A DNA stretch of 64,000 bases, taken from the NCBI GenBank assembly GCA_000827495.1, contig KN817587.1, positions 1 through 64,000 on the forward strand. The letters are read 5' to 3'. The position numbers were made by a program, and so were the translations under genes. The notes under the pieces were generated by a model that was not told the DNA's origin, did not search any database, and worked only from the letters and a program-made list of their open reading frames with translations. Source of the stretch: Hypholoma sublateritium FD-334 SS-4. Its lineage: Eukaryota > Basidiomycota > Agaricomycetes > Agaricales > Strophariaceae. How positions within the stretch are numbered: the first letter of the stretch is position 1; the number at the start of each line of letters is the position of its first letter. Positions 34,028 to 45,391 of this stretch are shown piece by piece.

Positions 34028-35657
34028 ATGTCTTTGCAAGGATCTACTTAGGCTCAATTAAGCAACCCACCCACGTGAAACGTGAGTGGGGCTTAGATCA
34101 AAGTCGGGGTTTCATCAGGGCAGTGTAAAGTTTTGGACTGTTTATTTTATGTAGGCTTTTAGAGTGACCAGATTATTTTATGAGNTCAGAAAACATTGTT
34201 CCATTACTGACGTTCTACNATAANCCGTTTTTTTAAAGATTTTACCTCAATTGTAAGGTACCCAAAAGGACGCAACAAAAAAGAGTGTCAGGTTTTGTGG
34301 TCTTCGGAGTCACATCCGGGTCACACTCCGCCGCCTGCCAACAAGTGAACAATGTCCGCTTTTTCCTCTGCATACGCTCGTTACAACAACGAACTTCAAC
34401 GGGTTTCTCAAAAGGCAGGGGAATATGTACTCCAAATTTATTGACTTTTAGCAGTGTGGTGAGGTGTTGTACGGTGAATGGACTTGAAGTGACAGTTGCG
34501 TGACAGTAGCAACCGGAGTAAATAATTTGAAGACTACGATAAGTTATCTAATGCATGTGAAAACTCTGCACTGCCCTGATGAATGTCGGACTTTGGTACA
34601 AGACCGTCCACACGTGGACGGTCTTGGTACGAGACTAAGGATCTACTGACTCTAGGCCTGTTGCCGTCTATTGCGGCTCTTCTATTGGAAATAGTGCCGC
34701 CTTTTCCACCGCTGCAGAATGTCAGTGACTGCCGATTACTGGCGCAGATACTTAGATCCACTGACCCAAGTATTTGATCATTTTGTCTCTGCATTCTTCA
34801 GCACTAGGATCTGCCTTAGCTGCGGCCAATCGGACACTGGTATATGGAGGAGGCTCCAAAGGAATTATGGGCATCGTATCTGGCTCAGTGCTAGAACACG
34901 GAGGGAAGGTGATCGGCGTCATTCCCCAAGCTATGGTTGCAGCAGGAGGTGAGAAGGATAAGGTCGATGAAAATGATGCAGCGGTTCAACTCAACGAAAT
35001 TGGGCGAGAAACTGCAAGTATTTTTTGGTTCTACTTGTAAATATGCAACCAGCTAATATTTCGACAGGTGGAAACGGTGATTCTGTTCAATACAGATTAC
35101 CGGCGACAAAAATTCTAAATTAGTTCTGCTCTCTAGATTATAGTCGATTCTATGCATGAACGTAAGGTACAAATGGCCCTGCGATCCGCCGGCTTTGTAG
35201 GTTTACCAGGAGGGTTTGGTACATTTGAAGAGGTGATGACTCGTCTTCTCCCGCTGTCCGTAGTATGTATACTGACTTTTTTTCGTCTTCGAGGTATTGG
35301 AGGTCACCACCTGGACACAGCTTGGCATCCACGACAAGCGTAAGTTTAAATGTTACAAAATCATGATATGCTCATATCCCTCTTCTAGCCGTAGTACTTC
35401 TGAACGTACTTTCGTTCTGGGACCCCCTCCGAATATTAATCAAGAGTAGCATAGAAGCTGGGTTTATCAAGCCATCAAGTGAGAGGCTAATAGTTTTTGT
35501 CGATGGTCCAGCGGATAAGAGTAAGCACGAACATCATAACTGGGGAAAAGCTGCCCTAGAAGCTTTGGACGGCTGGCAGAGGGGACATAATAGCGGCCTC
35601 TTCAAATGGGATATCGGAAGCAAACATGAAGTTGACTTCAAGGAGACGTATACGTAG
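34028..35657 (+). pseudogene. LOG-family phosphoribohydrolase gene disrupted by a 588-bp insertion in exon 1
   Basis: The ATG at 34028 is followed by seven codons and then a stop (TAG 34049-34051) created at the edge of an insertion (34049-34636). The same 11 bases (AAGGATCTACT) recur at 34637-34647, after which the frame resumes as TDSRPVAVYCGSSIGNSAAF. Introns at 34721-34801, 35014-35067 (GC donor), 35077-35136, 35233-35293 and 35340-35388 restore the rest: RTLVYGGGSKGIMG, DSMHERK, the signature [11 protein letters not shown], and a C-terminus ending VDFKETYT. LOG proteins cleave cytokinin ribotides to free bases; some family members act on other nucleotides. Beyond the insertion every conserved motif is intact, so the break looks young. 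A downstream alternative start could still yield a truncated product, but it would lose the N-terminal CGSS nucleotide-binding region. Confidence 0.85.
34049..34636. mobile_element. 588-bp unclassified element inserted in the LOG gene, 11-bp target-site duplication
   Basis: Flanked by exact 11-bp direct repeats (34038-34048, 34637-34647). Near the left end is an imperfect hairpin (about 34066-34090); near the right end a perfect 12-bp stem with a 2-nt loop (34600-34611/34614-34625), itself flanked by GGTAC. Just inside, 34098-34134 and 34561-34597 are inverted copies sharing TTCATCAGGGCAGTG. There is no clear inverted repeat at the extreme ends. Duplications of 9-11 bp are typical of Mutator-like elements, so a non-autonomous MULE is one option. 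A 30-codon frame (34352-34444, starting MSAFSSAYARYNNEL) looks coding-like and could be a captured exon; I do not recognise it. N positions at 34186, 34219 and 34224 suggest a multicopy sequence. Confidence 0.72.
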
Positions 35658-35786
35658 AGGTGTGCATGGACGTGTACAAAGACCAATGCATTTGCCGTGC
35701 CTCTCCGTTCACCGTTCTGAGGATCAGACGATACCTATGTTTTGGTATGATAATGCATTCATCTCTATATTATGTTTCGACAGGCA

Positions 35787-37446
35787 TCAAGCAGGAGGTG
35801 CTTGCTGAGAGACCTTTGACATCGAAAATGAGATTTTCCTGGAGCTATCCATAAACTGGTTAACCGTCTCCTCCGTTACTTTAGCCCGTCGCTGAAAAGG
35901 ACACCGTAAGATGGGTATTCACAGGAGTACATTGATGATGAAATACCTCCTGGAATTCTGCAACAAAATGTTGGAGCAGCTGTATGCATTTCCCTTTTAG
36001 TTGACCGGTCAATAATTCTCCGGAACGATATTGCTACATTTTTTATCAGCCATAGTTCAAGGTAGAGGTATCTGCATATACCTGTCCAATTTTTTCTAGC
36101 TCTTCGTCGTTGTCCAGGAAAAATGTTAGATATTGATAGCTGACATCTACATCGGTGTCCCCACCGAGACGTCGATGTTCATCCTCAGTTTCCTTGCCCC
36201 CGGAAAACCCATGCTTGTTGATCTTATTCTTGATTTGGTTTGGTTTATCCGTCATAAAGATGCTGCTATTGGGATCACTTGCACTCATTTTTGTTTGCGG
36301 ACCTTGTAATGCAGGGAAGAATTTGGAGTGAATCAGGGCAGGTTTGGGGTGCTTCAGCTTTAACGCGATATCACGGGTCAACCTGAAATATGGGTCTTGA
36401 TCGATGGCGCATGGGATAAGACAAGGAATATCGCCTGCAGTGCCAAATATCTGGGGGAATGTGGTGGAGAATGACGGAGCAGCTTGGATGGCTGCAAAGT
36501 GGACTTTCCCAATGTTGTCCCTGGCAGTAAATGGTTAGGGAAGTAATACAAGACTTCATTAAGTATGGGGCTTACGATTCTGTGAAGCCGAACGTCGCTT
36601 TCACCTGATTAAAAGTGATCTGGCGTGAAATGCGAGAAACGTTTTTGTAGAACGCGCCACCCATATAATCGTAGTTGCTAAAGATGAAAGTTTTTTCCAG
36701 ATCAAATCCACAAGCTATAATATCACGGGCGTTTTCTCTTGAGAATGCCATGGTTTGCTCGGGTTTGAGTTCGTGCTTGAATAAGAATTTCTCGTCATCT
36801 ACGATCACAGGTTATGGCGTTGGAATCAGTTCCGGGGAATAAGCTCAAACCTGTTAACTGTATGACTATCGGGACTTGGAACACATCTTGAAGCCATCTA
36901 TATTCTCGATTAGAATTATCACCCGCGGATTTGCAAAAAGACATGCTTGGAGAAAACAAATGGAACCATATGCCCAAGGTGTATACTGTCACTGCTTGGT
37001 CCCCTTCCGGTGTAAAGATAAAACGGTTTCCCCTGTTCATATCTATCCAGAATCTTATCAAATTCTCTGCTAAGGGGTTAATTTCAATGAATAGACCGGC
37101 TATCGAAACAGTGCACCTGTGTGAAAAGAACATCCCTCGGCGCAGAAATATGTGAGGGCGGTGTCCAGTGAGTTTCTCAAATCGTTCCAGTAATTTCGTA
37201 TCAATTCTTCGTGTACCAAATTGATCAACAAGCTTGTCGTAATCGATTGCCGACTGCTTTCCATCACTGGATACAGATCCATGCACGTCCCAAGGAGTGA
37301 CTATTTGTTCGTGTGCGGAGGATTGATCAGCCGCTGATGCATCACTTTGAAAGCGAAGCGTTAGTGGGGTAAAAAAGAAGGAGGGGAGATGATTCTCACA
37401 GGGATACCTGGGCCATGGGCAATGCTATGACATCTACGGAGGTCAT
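35787..37446 (-). CDS. WRS1: Cytoplasmic tryptophanyl-tRNA synthetase
   Basis: The start at 37446 gives [16 protein letters not shown], spliced to [20 protein letters not shown], the eukaryotic N-terminal region. The class I HIGH-type motif appears as [15 protein letters not shown] near 36950-36995 and the second signature as [13 protein letters not shown] near 36275-36310. The C-terminal half gives [18 protein letters not shown]. Splicing over about 36030-36075 and again near 35905-35960 gives [15 protein letters not shown] and then [16 protein letters not shown], ending SQQAPPA before TGA at 35787-35789. The enzyme charges tRNA-Trp in the cytosol. All signature motifs are present. It converges on the LOG gene with about 130 bp between stops and is divergent from NOT4. 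Confidence 0.94.
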
Positions 37447-37712
37447 TGTGGTTAGATATGAGTTGAGTCACAGATTTTGCGGACAGCTCACTCGGTCGGT
37501 CCATTATCTTATCAGCGAGATGTTACAGCTGATAAGATCATGATTAAACAACTAGAGCCAAGCAAGGACAAGCACGCAACAGCAAGTGTGGGAAATGCCT
37601 TTGAGGCCTCATTGTGAGCTTGCACCGCGTTCTCTTCAAACCTTTTCTCTCCGTTCATATTTTCGTATCGCTCCCCGTATCCTTGTTCTTTGTTCCTTGA
37701 TTTGTATTGAGA
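37447..37712. promoter_or_regulatory. Divergent promoter region, WRS1 and NOT4
   Basis: A spacer of 266 bp lies between two start codons on opposite strands. The right half is T/C-rich. No specific element is claimed. Confidence 0.45.
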
Positions 37713-40700
37713 ATGTCGACTACAAGACTTCATCCACACCACTCTCTGCCAGCCCCTGTTGTTCACGCAACATTTTCCATCCCGCAATCCAAATCTCATG
37801 TCCTGGCTGGGGTGCAGGACGCGTATTGGAGCGACGATGAAGCGGTTAGTACCTAGTGCTATATTTTGCGCCTTGAGCGCTCATCATGACACTCTGATAA
37901 TTGCAGGAAGACGCGGAGTGTCCTCTTTGCCTAGAAGAAATGGATATATCTGATCTCAATTTCAAGCCATGCATATGCGGGTATCAGGTATGTCATGTTA
38001 CTCTGCGTTATCGAGTGACACGGCTCATTCAAGTCCCTAGATTTGTCGTTTCTGTTGGCACCATATTAAAGAAAATTTGAACAAGCGATGCCCCGCCTGT
38101 CGCAGAGTTTATACGGACGATGCTGTGGAATTCAAACCTATCGATACTCAAGAGTCAGTATAACTCCTCTCGTTGTGTCTTATAGCTCACCGCATTAACA
38201 TTGATGTCACTTTCTCCATAGCCATAAGCGTCTCACTCAGCAAAAGAAACAACGAGACCGCGAAAGGAAGGACCTGGAATCGCTTGGAAGGAAACATCTT
38301 GCGAATGTTCGTGTCGTTCAGAGGAACGTGGTCTACGTTGTTGGCATAGGCCCTCGATTTGCCAAGGAGGAGGTGAGTTATGTGTCTCATTCTGCTCTTG
38401 GCCTCACACCAATGCATTTATGCAGCTCATACCCACCTTACGTTCTAATGAGTACTTTGGCCAATATGGCAAGATTACGAAGATCCTCCTCGTTAAGCGC
38501 AACTCTCCTGGAGGTGGTGGACCTGTTGTTGGACTCTACATTACATATCACAGACGCGAGGATGCTGCTCGTGCCATTGCCGCTGTCGATGGAACGCCAT
38601 CTCCTGGCGGTGGCAGGGAAGTGATGAGGGCCAGTTACGGTACCACAAAATACTGCATGGCGTTCCTTCGTGGCGTGCAATGTAGTGATCATAGTTGTAT
38701 GAACCTTCACGAATGGGGGGACGAAAAAGATTGCTTTACCAAAGAGGATTTAACAACACTGTATGTACTTTCTCATTCCCACAGGGGGTCAGAGCTAACA
38801 AACCACTTTTCAGTAAACATACCATGAAAGCAACGGAGAGTCGAGTGCGGACAGTCACTGCCAAAAAATCCGATGAAGATGGTAAGGATTATTATCGCAT
38901 TAACTACTTATCACAGTTCAATGACAACATCACAGCGGGCTTACCTCGTGCAGCGTCTTGGGCGCAAAAAGGTTCTAGCACGACTAATACATCGGCTTCA
39001 CCTAGTACCAGTGCGATTTCTAGCCTTGTTGTCACGGGTGCAACAATCCCACGTCAAGGAAGGAGGTCAGGCGCTACGCGACTTTCTCGAAATGCCGTCG
39101 GTGCTTCTGCATCTTCGACCACGGATGCTCGCTCAACTCAGCCCAAAGCTATCGCGGAACGCAAATTGGTATCCGCGTCTGGTTCTCGCCCCACTACTCC
39201 TGCAATAATCGAGCCGAGTCGAACCGAGATATCCTCTGAATCAAAACACAAAGCGCGAGAGGCAATATCTACTCCGCTGGCATCGCCTGAGCCATCAATC
39301 ACCCCTGCGCCCGAGGCAGTCATACCAGAGCCAGAGCCAGAGCCCACATCTACTTTACCCGCGAGGCCGGAGTCAACCGATTCTTCGACATCTAATATTC
39401 GTCCCACAGTATCCAAAGCCATCAGTGATTTCCTTACTCCTCCTGGCTTGTCCGCGCCTCCAGGGTTATCTGCATATCCTGGATTGGCAGCCCCTCCCGG
39501 AATATCGACTCCAAGTCGGCCACCTCGTGCTGAAACTACGTCTCCTCAAACGCCCTTGCTCGCATCACAATCGTCGTATCAGATTTCTAACACAGCTCGC
39601 GCCCTCATCGATGACTTTAAGGCAAGAACTGTTTCTGGAGCTCCTGTTTCTTCTACATTCAGCCCGTTCCCGGACTTTGACCGAACATTGCAGATGCTGA
39701 GTGGCGGCGATGGAGAGGGTTTTAGTTTCAATCTTGATCCTAAACTTGCAGACGGAGTGGATACCTCCGACAGCCTCGCAGATTTTGACTCTAACATACC
39801 TTTCCGCGGGTCGTATATTGATGCATTTCCTGCCCTCCGCACAGTCTCTCCATATATGCAATCTCCATCTCTGGGATATGCAAACGCTGCTATTCACCCC
39901 ATTTATGATCCGTCAGCAATGCACGCAGCGTCTGCGTCGCCCCACGAAAAACAAGGCAACAGAGGGCAAAGTTATCTTGGATCATTCAATCCTTTCTCTG
40001 ATGCCATGTCCGGAGGCCCTTCACAGGGGCAGAGGTATGCTCACTCTCCAATCGATGATGAGCGGAAAGTTTCTCGCTTTGGATTTGCTCGAGGCCGTCA
40101 AAGCTCGACAGCTGCCTCATCACCACTGCAGTCAATAACACCTTTGAACTACGGAAACGATCACCAACCCCTTTACCATCCACCAGATGAAGCTATGCAC
40201 CCATGGCCCCCCGGTTTACACGACTTACATGCGCCGAATTCACACTCTAATTCTCCTCTCGCCCAGCAAGACCAAGCGCAAGCTAGCTTTACTCAACATC
40301 AGCAGCGCCTTCCACCTGTTAATGGGAATGGCGAATTGAGTGAAGCGCAATTGCGAAACTTCATCTTATCTAACCAAGAAAGAGACAGTTCCAACAATTC
40401 ACGTAACGTGCTAGGTATGCGGTTTTTTTTATTTCTTTCTGAATCTACTTCCTCTTAATTTCTCTATCTCAACTTTCACTCTTTGCAGATTCACAACAAA
40501 CTCAATTTCGGCCTTCTCAACATTTTGAGGACCCTGCAATTATGTCTGCAAGCTTCGGAGCGCCAACTTCTGAGCTTGCAGTTACTTCAATGGCATATGG
40601 ACCTCCGCCAGGGCTCCCAGTTCCGCAAAGGTTATCCCCTTCACCTGCGATGTTGAATGGCGGTATTTCCATGGACGGTCGGAACTCTTCGCAGGGTGAG

Positions 40701-42419
40701 TCATTCTTGTCCTATATCAAGGGGAGGGAGGTCAGTGTACCGAGTGCCGTGCTTTCTCAGTGCGGAATTTCTACTATCGTCAATGATCCGCCACGCAACC
40801 ATTTCCTGAAACCTTCGATTTCCGTGTCGACATACACAATCGCCAAGAATTAATTATATCGCATAGGCGTTCTTTCTTCCCTCCCCTTTTCCTTGGTGTG
40901 GTGTGGTGTTGACTTTTAATTCAACGCTGATGTTCACTTTGCTTATGTTTGCCAACACGGTTTAGTCCCTCCCGTGACCCCGTCTACTCCGCCTACTCTC
41001 CTATCTTCGGAGGATTTCCCTGCTTTGGCTCCCAGCACGTCTGACGCTGTGTCTGTCACTCAGGTCGTGGATTCACCCTCCGTGCAAGAACCTTCGGTCG
41101 TCACAAACAATAAGAGTCAAGAGAAAGCCGATCGCAAAGCCGCCAAGAAGGCCGCAGCCGCTGAAAAAGCAAGCGAGAGGCAGAAAATTGCTCTTGAAAA
41201 AGCTGAAGCTAAGGCTGCAGAGAAAGCCAAACTTGCACGCGAAAAGGCTGTTGAGAAGGAAAAGGTACTGCTTCTGAAAACGCAACAGACTATTGCACAA
41301 CCGGAAGAGGAGATGCCTGTCCGACTGGAAAAGAGCAAAATCGTTCACGACATTGTCAAATCGTCGGCAACGAAGAAGACAATCGTTAAAGTTACGGACA
41401 CCCAAAGCAGCAAGCGACAAGAGCAGCCTACGCCTACAAAAACGACTTCTCGTTCAAACTCTGTACCTCAGCCTCGAATATCCCCCGCGGAAGCGACCAC
41501 TCAAGTTCCTCTGCTGTCCAAGAAACCGAAGAAGAATAAACCTATCGCCAAGCTAATCAAAGTACCGGCCAAGGATGAGTATACACATGAAGCGAGCAGT
41601 CCGCCCTCTGCCACTGATCCATCGCGTCAGAACGGATTTACTGTTGAGTCAACCCCGACTAATTCACGCTCGCATTCGGTCGATAGGCACCACACGCCGA
41701 CATCCGTCCAAGAACTCTTGGAACAAATCGATGCTATCAATCCTGCAATGGACCTTGCCGAAAATCCTTTTTTCGATGTGCAGAGGCTAACTTCTCCTAC
41801 TAAAATGCCACTGGAATATGGTCCATTGGTGCATGCTCTGTCGGCGCTCTCTGTCGGTGGGGGATCATTTGCCAATAACATGCCGTCTGGGTCTATAGAC
41901 AACGCCGTTTCGTCTTTCCAGCAACTTCTGGAGACCCTAACACAGACCATTTCCGACCTTCTTCGACTGCTTCCACGCACTACTTGGGACGACAGTTCTT
42001 CGTTTGACGGAGTCCTACGAGATATGCTCAAAGGCGACGACTTTCTTGATGACGGAGAAGAAGCACCTGGCAAAGACGACGAAGTTGCAGCACTTACTCT
42101 TGCGCTTGAGCGTCGTGCGCGTTGGATGGAAGTGCAGCTATCGAAATTGGAAGAGCTTCATCGTGACATCAACACAGCCGCGGTCAGGGCAGTCCTTTCG
42201 TTCAATGATAGCGGTTGGGATAGACATGGTTTTTTGCCACGGATTGGGAATACACTCCGTCGATTCGATAATATTGGAGTAGTGGGGCAGAATGGCGATC
42301 CGAGATCTATGACTGCAGACGAATTGGAGAAGAAGTTGGCAGTGGCAAAGGAAGCTGCTACTTTTGCTGAAGCTGAAATTCGCGAAGCGATGGAAAGGTT
42401 CCAGATTGCAAAGCCTTAG
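37713..42419 (+). CDS. NOT4: NOT4, RING-type E3 ubiquitin ligase of the CCR4-NOT complex
   Basis: The N-terminus carries the NOT4 C4C4 RING: CPLCLEEMDISDLNFKPC, then ICRFCWHH and RCPACRRVY (37915-38115). A linker (QQKKQRDRERKDLESLG), an RRM (VVYVVGIGP to REVMRASYGTTKYC) and a CCCH finger (CSDHSCMNLHEWGDEKDC) follow. This order is diagnostic. The remaining two thirds are Pro/Ser-rich and disordered, with degenerate PPGLSA repeats near 39435-39510, a Lys/Ala/Glu coiled coil near 41120-41270 and a final helical segment ending REAMERFQIAKP. NOT4 monitors stalled ribosomes and targets proteins for ubiquitination. The intron at 40696-40965 is 270 nt, far longer than its neighbours, and its first part is open in frame. 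The protein is long for the family, consistent with basidiomycete tails. Confidence 0.93.
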
Positions 42420-42577
42420 ATAGAAACATTTGTACAGCTTTATCATTGAAGCAAGGTTGAACACCGTAGGGATTGTAAGGACACTCGGGGTAATAACATT
42501 AAACTGAGAATTGCCATCATTCTAGGTGTGTGAGATATAAAGTCGGAAAGATGACTAAATTTGTAAACTGTTGCCAA

Positions 42578-45092
42578 TCAATGCTCGCGAATTGAATCTT
42601 CGTCAGGATACAACTGCGAAAAATGTAGATTAAACCAACACTGACTAGGTAGAATATTGTACTGACCTTTCCTGGGTTCATAATGTTGAGAGGATCGACT
42701 GCTTTCTTGATGTTCTTCATCAATTCGATAGTGTTTACACCCAACTCTTCTTGAAGGTATTCCTTCTTTCCCAGACCCACGCCGTGCTCGCCAGTACCTG
42801 TTGCAAATGACACCGTCAGCACCCACTAGCTACCGCGGGGAAATAACAGACATGTTCCATCTAAAGCAATTGCACGATGTACAAGGCGATGTACAGCACC
42901 TCTCACCGCTTCAAGTTCCCGATCTCTGTCAAACAGAATCAAAGCGTGGAAATTACCATCCCCAACATGGCCGACAATTGTACTGGCCAAATTCGACCGC
43001 TGGAGGTCCTTTTTGGTTTCGTACACAAGCTCTGGCAAGCGAGAAACTGGAACACTAATAACAAGATAGTTACAGCGGCTTTTTATCTTCCAGGATTGTA
43101 TGAACAAACTTACCAGACATCTGTCGTCCAACAACGCATACCAGGATGGGAGGCAAGGCTTGACATCAGAGCATACTTCCGGTTTTGCCACAGTTCATCG
43201 GCTTCCTGGTCAGTTGATGCAAATTTAAATTGCATGCTACCATGCTTTTTGACGATTTGTTTGATAACTTTGGCCGTGTTCTCTATAGCAACAGCATCGC
43301 CTTGTATCTTGAAAAATAAGGTGTCTTCAACCGGATATGCTTTGTCGACCAAGCCAGCATTGTTAATGGCGGCCATCACTGTGACGTCCATATTAGAAAA
43401 CAGCTTTGTGGTCTTTAAAAAAAGTCGGGAAGACTTGCTGTGGTCATCCAGAAGTTCAATGCATTCTAGATTGACATGGTCAGCATCTGATATCGTACCA
43501 ATAGGCTTACATTACAAACGTATATGCGGCCCTTGCGGGGAGTTGAGGATCGCCTGTACGGCGCTGACAGCTTGCTGGATATCCGGAAATTGTGCCATTG
43601 CTACTTTGGTAGGTAAAAGAGGGGTTAGTCTAAGGGTAGCTAGGTATTCGAGGTCAACCATAACGGCCACAAAGAGATGTCGAATTCATTCACCTTCCGT
43701 CACAATTCCCAATGTTCCTTCTGCGCCAATAAATAACTTGGTAGTGTCAAATCCTGCTGCCGATTTTCTAGCCCGTCTTCGTGTCTTGATTACTTTGCCA
43801 TTAGGAAGAACCACCGTCTGAATATGTCTCGTCAAACTGTTTACGTGAAAGAGAGCGAAATCAGGCTCACTAGATTCAAAAACCATTCTGCTCGTGCTGT
43901 ACCATATCGAACCGCATTAGCTTTGGGGGGGGGGAACAAATAAGATTGTTTTCGGGTACCAAAACACGGAGAACTCACTTCCGCTGCAACCGGTCCCAAC
44001 CATACCGCCTATTGTCTACATATGTCATTGGAAGTGCTATGTTCGAGATCAATCGGTGGACTTACGGCTCCAGGTCCTGGGTCGAGCTGACAGCAAAGCA
44101 ATTAAATGACGAAACAGTAAGCCACTTTTCGTATACATACAGGAAAGAAGAGGGGAATTCCGTTGTCCTTTAATGTTTGATTGATGTCCTCCCATCTGGC
44201 ACCGGCCTGACAGATTAGGTCTGAATCGTCCCCTTAAATTTGTAAATTTATATGAGCAGACTTTCTACTTGTGTGAGAAAGGTTCGCACCGTTGATTGCC
44301 AATATCTTGTCCATGCCTGACATATCAATGCAAACGCTACCACTTGGATACTAAAGATATAATTGAGCATTCATGAACATGGATAAAGGCAAATTAATAC
44401 TTACACCAGAAAAGTGACCTTCAAGGCTTGTTGCGCCGCTGTATGGTATAAGAGGAATTCGATATTTCCGAGCGATGTTGACAATATGTACAACGTCTTC
44501 CGTATTTTTTGGTCGAACCTAAAGCATGCGTAAATTCAAGATGGTATATACCTCAGCCTCCCGGAGCATACAATGATAGCATGAGGAGAGGCAGGGTGAT
44601 ATGAGTGCTCAGATGAGCCATATGTCTGCAGTTCATCTTGATTTGTTACTACGGCCTTTGGGTCAGGAAAAGTTGCGCGAAGTTCATCGATTGCAATTTT
44701 TAGCTGCGCAGGAGAAGCATACGTCGTAGATATATTTCCCGCAGCCCTAGAGGACTGCGGTAATAGTGGCTGAGAATAATTTGTAGGGTCTAATAAAGAG
44801 GATGATGACGAACCAGGAGGTATTCAGTCAACCCAACGAGAAAGATAGTGCAGATAGCTGTCTGCAGAGCTAGTCGACTTCTGGGAGTCACAGTAGATTT
44901 ACTGACGGAAGGTGTCGATGTACTGAAGACGCGATCGGCATGGATAGACTTCGTCGAGGAAGCCACGGTCGCGGGAGCTGTGCCTTTGGAACGAGCTGCC
45001 CGGGCCCTTGGCAGTCGAAATGCAGCCTGCGGATGCGAAAATCGAGCTGTAGACCTGAGGGATGCGATAATTTGCGGCCCCAATCTTGCCAT
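42578..45092 (-). CDS. DLD1: Mitochondrial D-lactate dehydrogenase (cytochrome), FAD-linked
   Basis: The N-terminus ([18 protein letters not shown], Arg/Ser/Ala-rich, no acidic residues) looks like a mitochondrial targeting peptide and is followed by a hydrophobic helix ([20 protein letters not shown]), suggesting inner-membrane anchoring. The FAD-binding domain contains GATSLEGH and the conserved [16 protein letters not shown] and [15 protein letters not shown] motifs (about 43690-43800). The C-terminus has the family motif [13 protein letters not shown] and [14 protein letters not shown], spliced to [11 protein letters not shown]. The intron near 43806-43860, read gtgagc..attcag, restores [16 protein letters not shown]. 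The enzyme oxidises D-lactate and passes electrons to cytochrome c. A glycolate or 2-hydroxyglutarate oxidase of the same FAD family is the alternative. Confidence 0.9.
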
Positions 45093-45391
45093 AATGTTGA
45101 GGTCAAGTTTAGCTTTGGTTAGCTTGAAGCAAGCCCCTGTCAGGACAGGTTAGGATGCTTCACGGGACTTATTACTACTTAATTAGTACGTAGTTGATTA
45201 TTGGATATTATTTATTTATTTCGCTTACTGCCTTGCTAACTCCTTGTCGCTATTTGAAATATCATACCGTGTCTCGCGCTTTACTTGCTAACCTCTCTTT
45301 CGAATTTGCCGCTGAATAGCAGTGTCCTACTTCTTCGTCCTCCTGTAGCACTTGTTTCCACACTTTGAAACTTCCCGTTTTACAGTGGCAT
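45093..45391. promoter_or_regulatory. Divergent promoter region, DLD1 and EAF1
   Basis: A spacer of 299 bp lies between start codons on opposite strands. AT-rich in the middle (TTATTTATTTATTTCG near 45206-45222). No defined motif is claimed. Confidence 0.4.

Noticed and set aside
34595..34640. Hairpin followed by CTAAG, resembling a Helitron 3' end
   Set aside because: The flanking exact 11-bp direct repeat shows a target duplication, which Helitrons do not make, and no T follows CTAA.
43921..43935. Run of G in the D-lactate dehydrogenase gene as a possible frameshift
   Set aside because: It falls in an intron-like stretch; flanking exons keep the frame after splicing.
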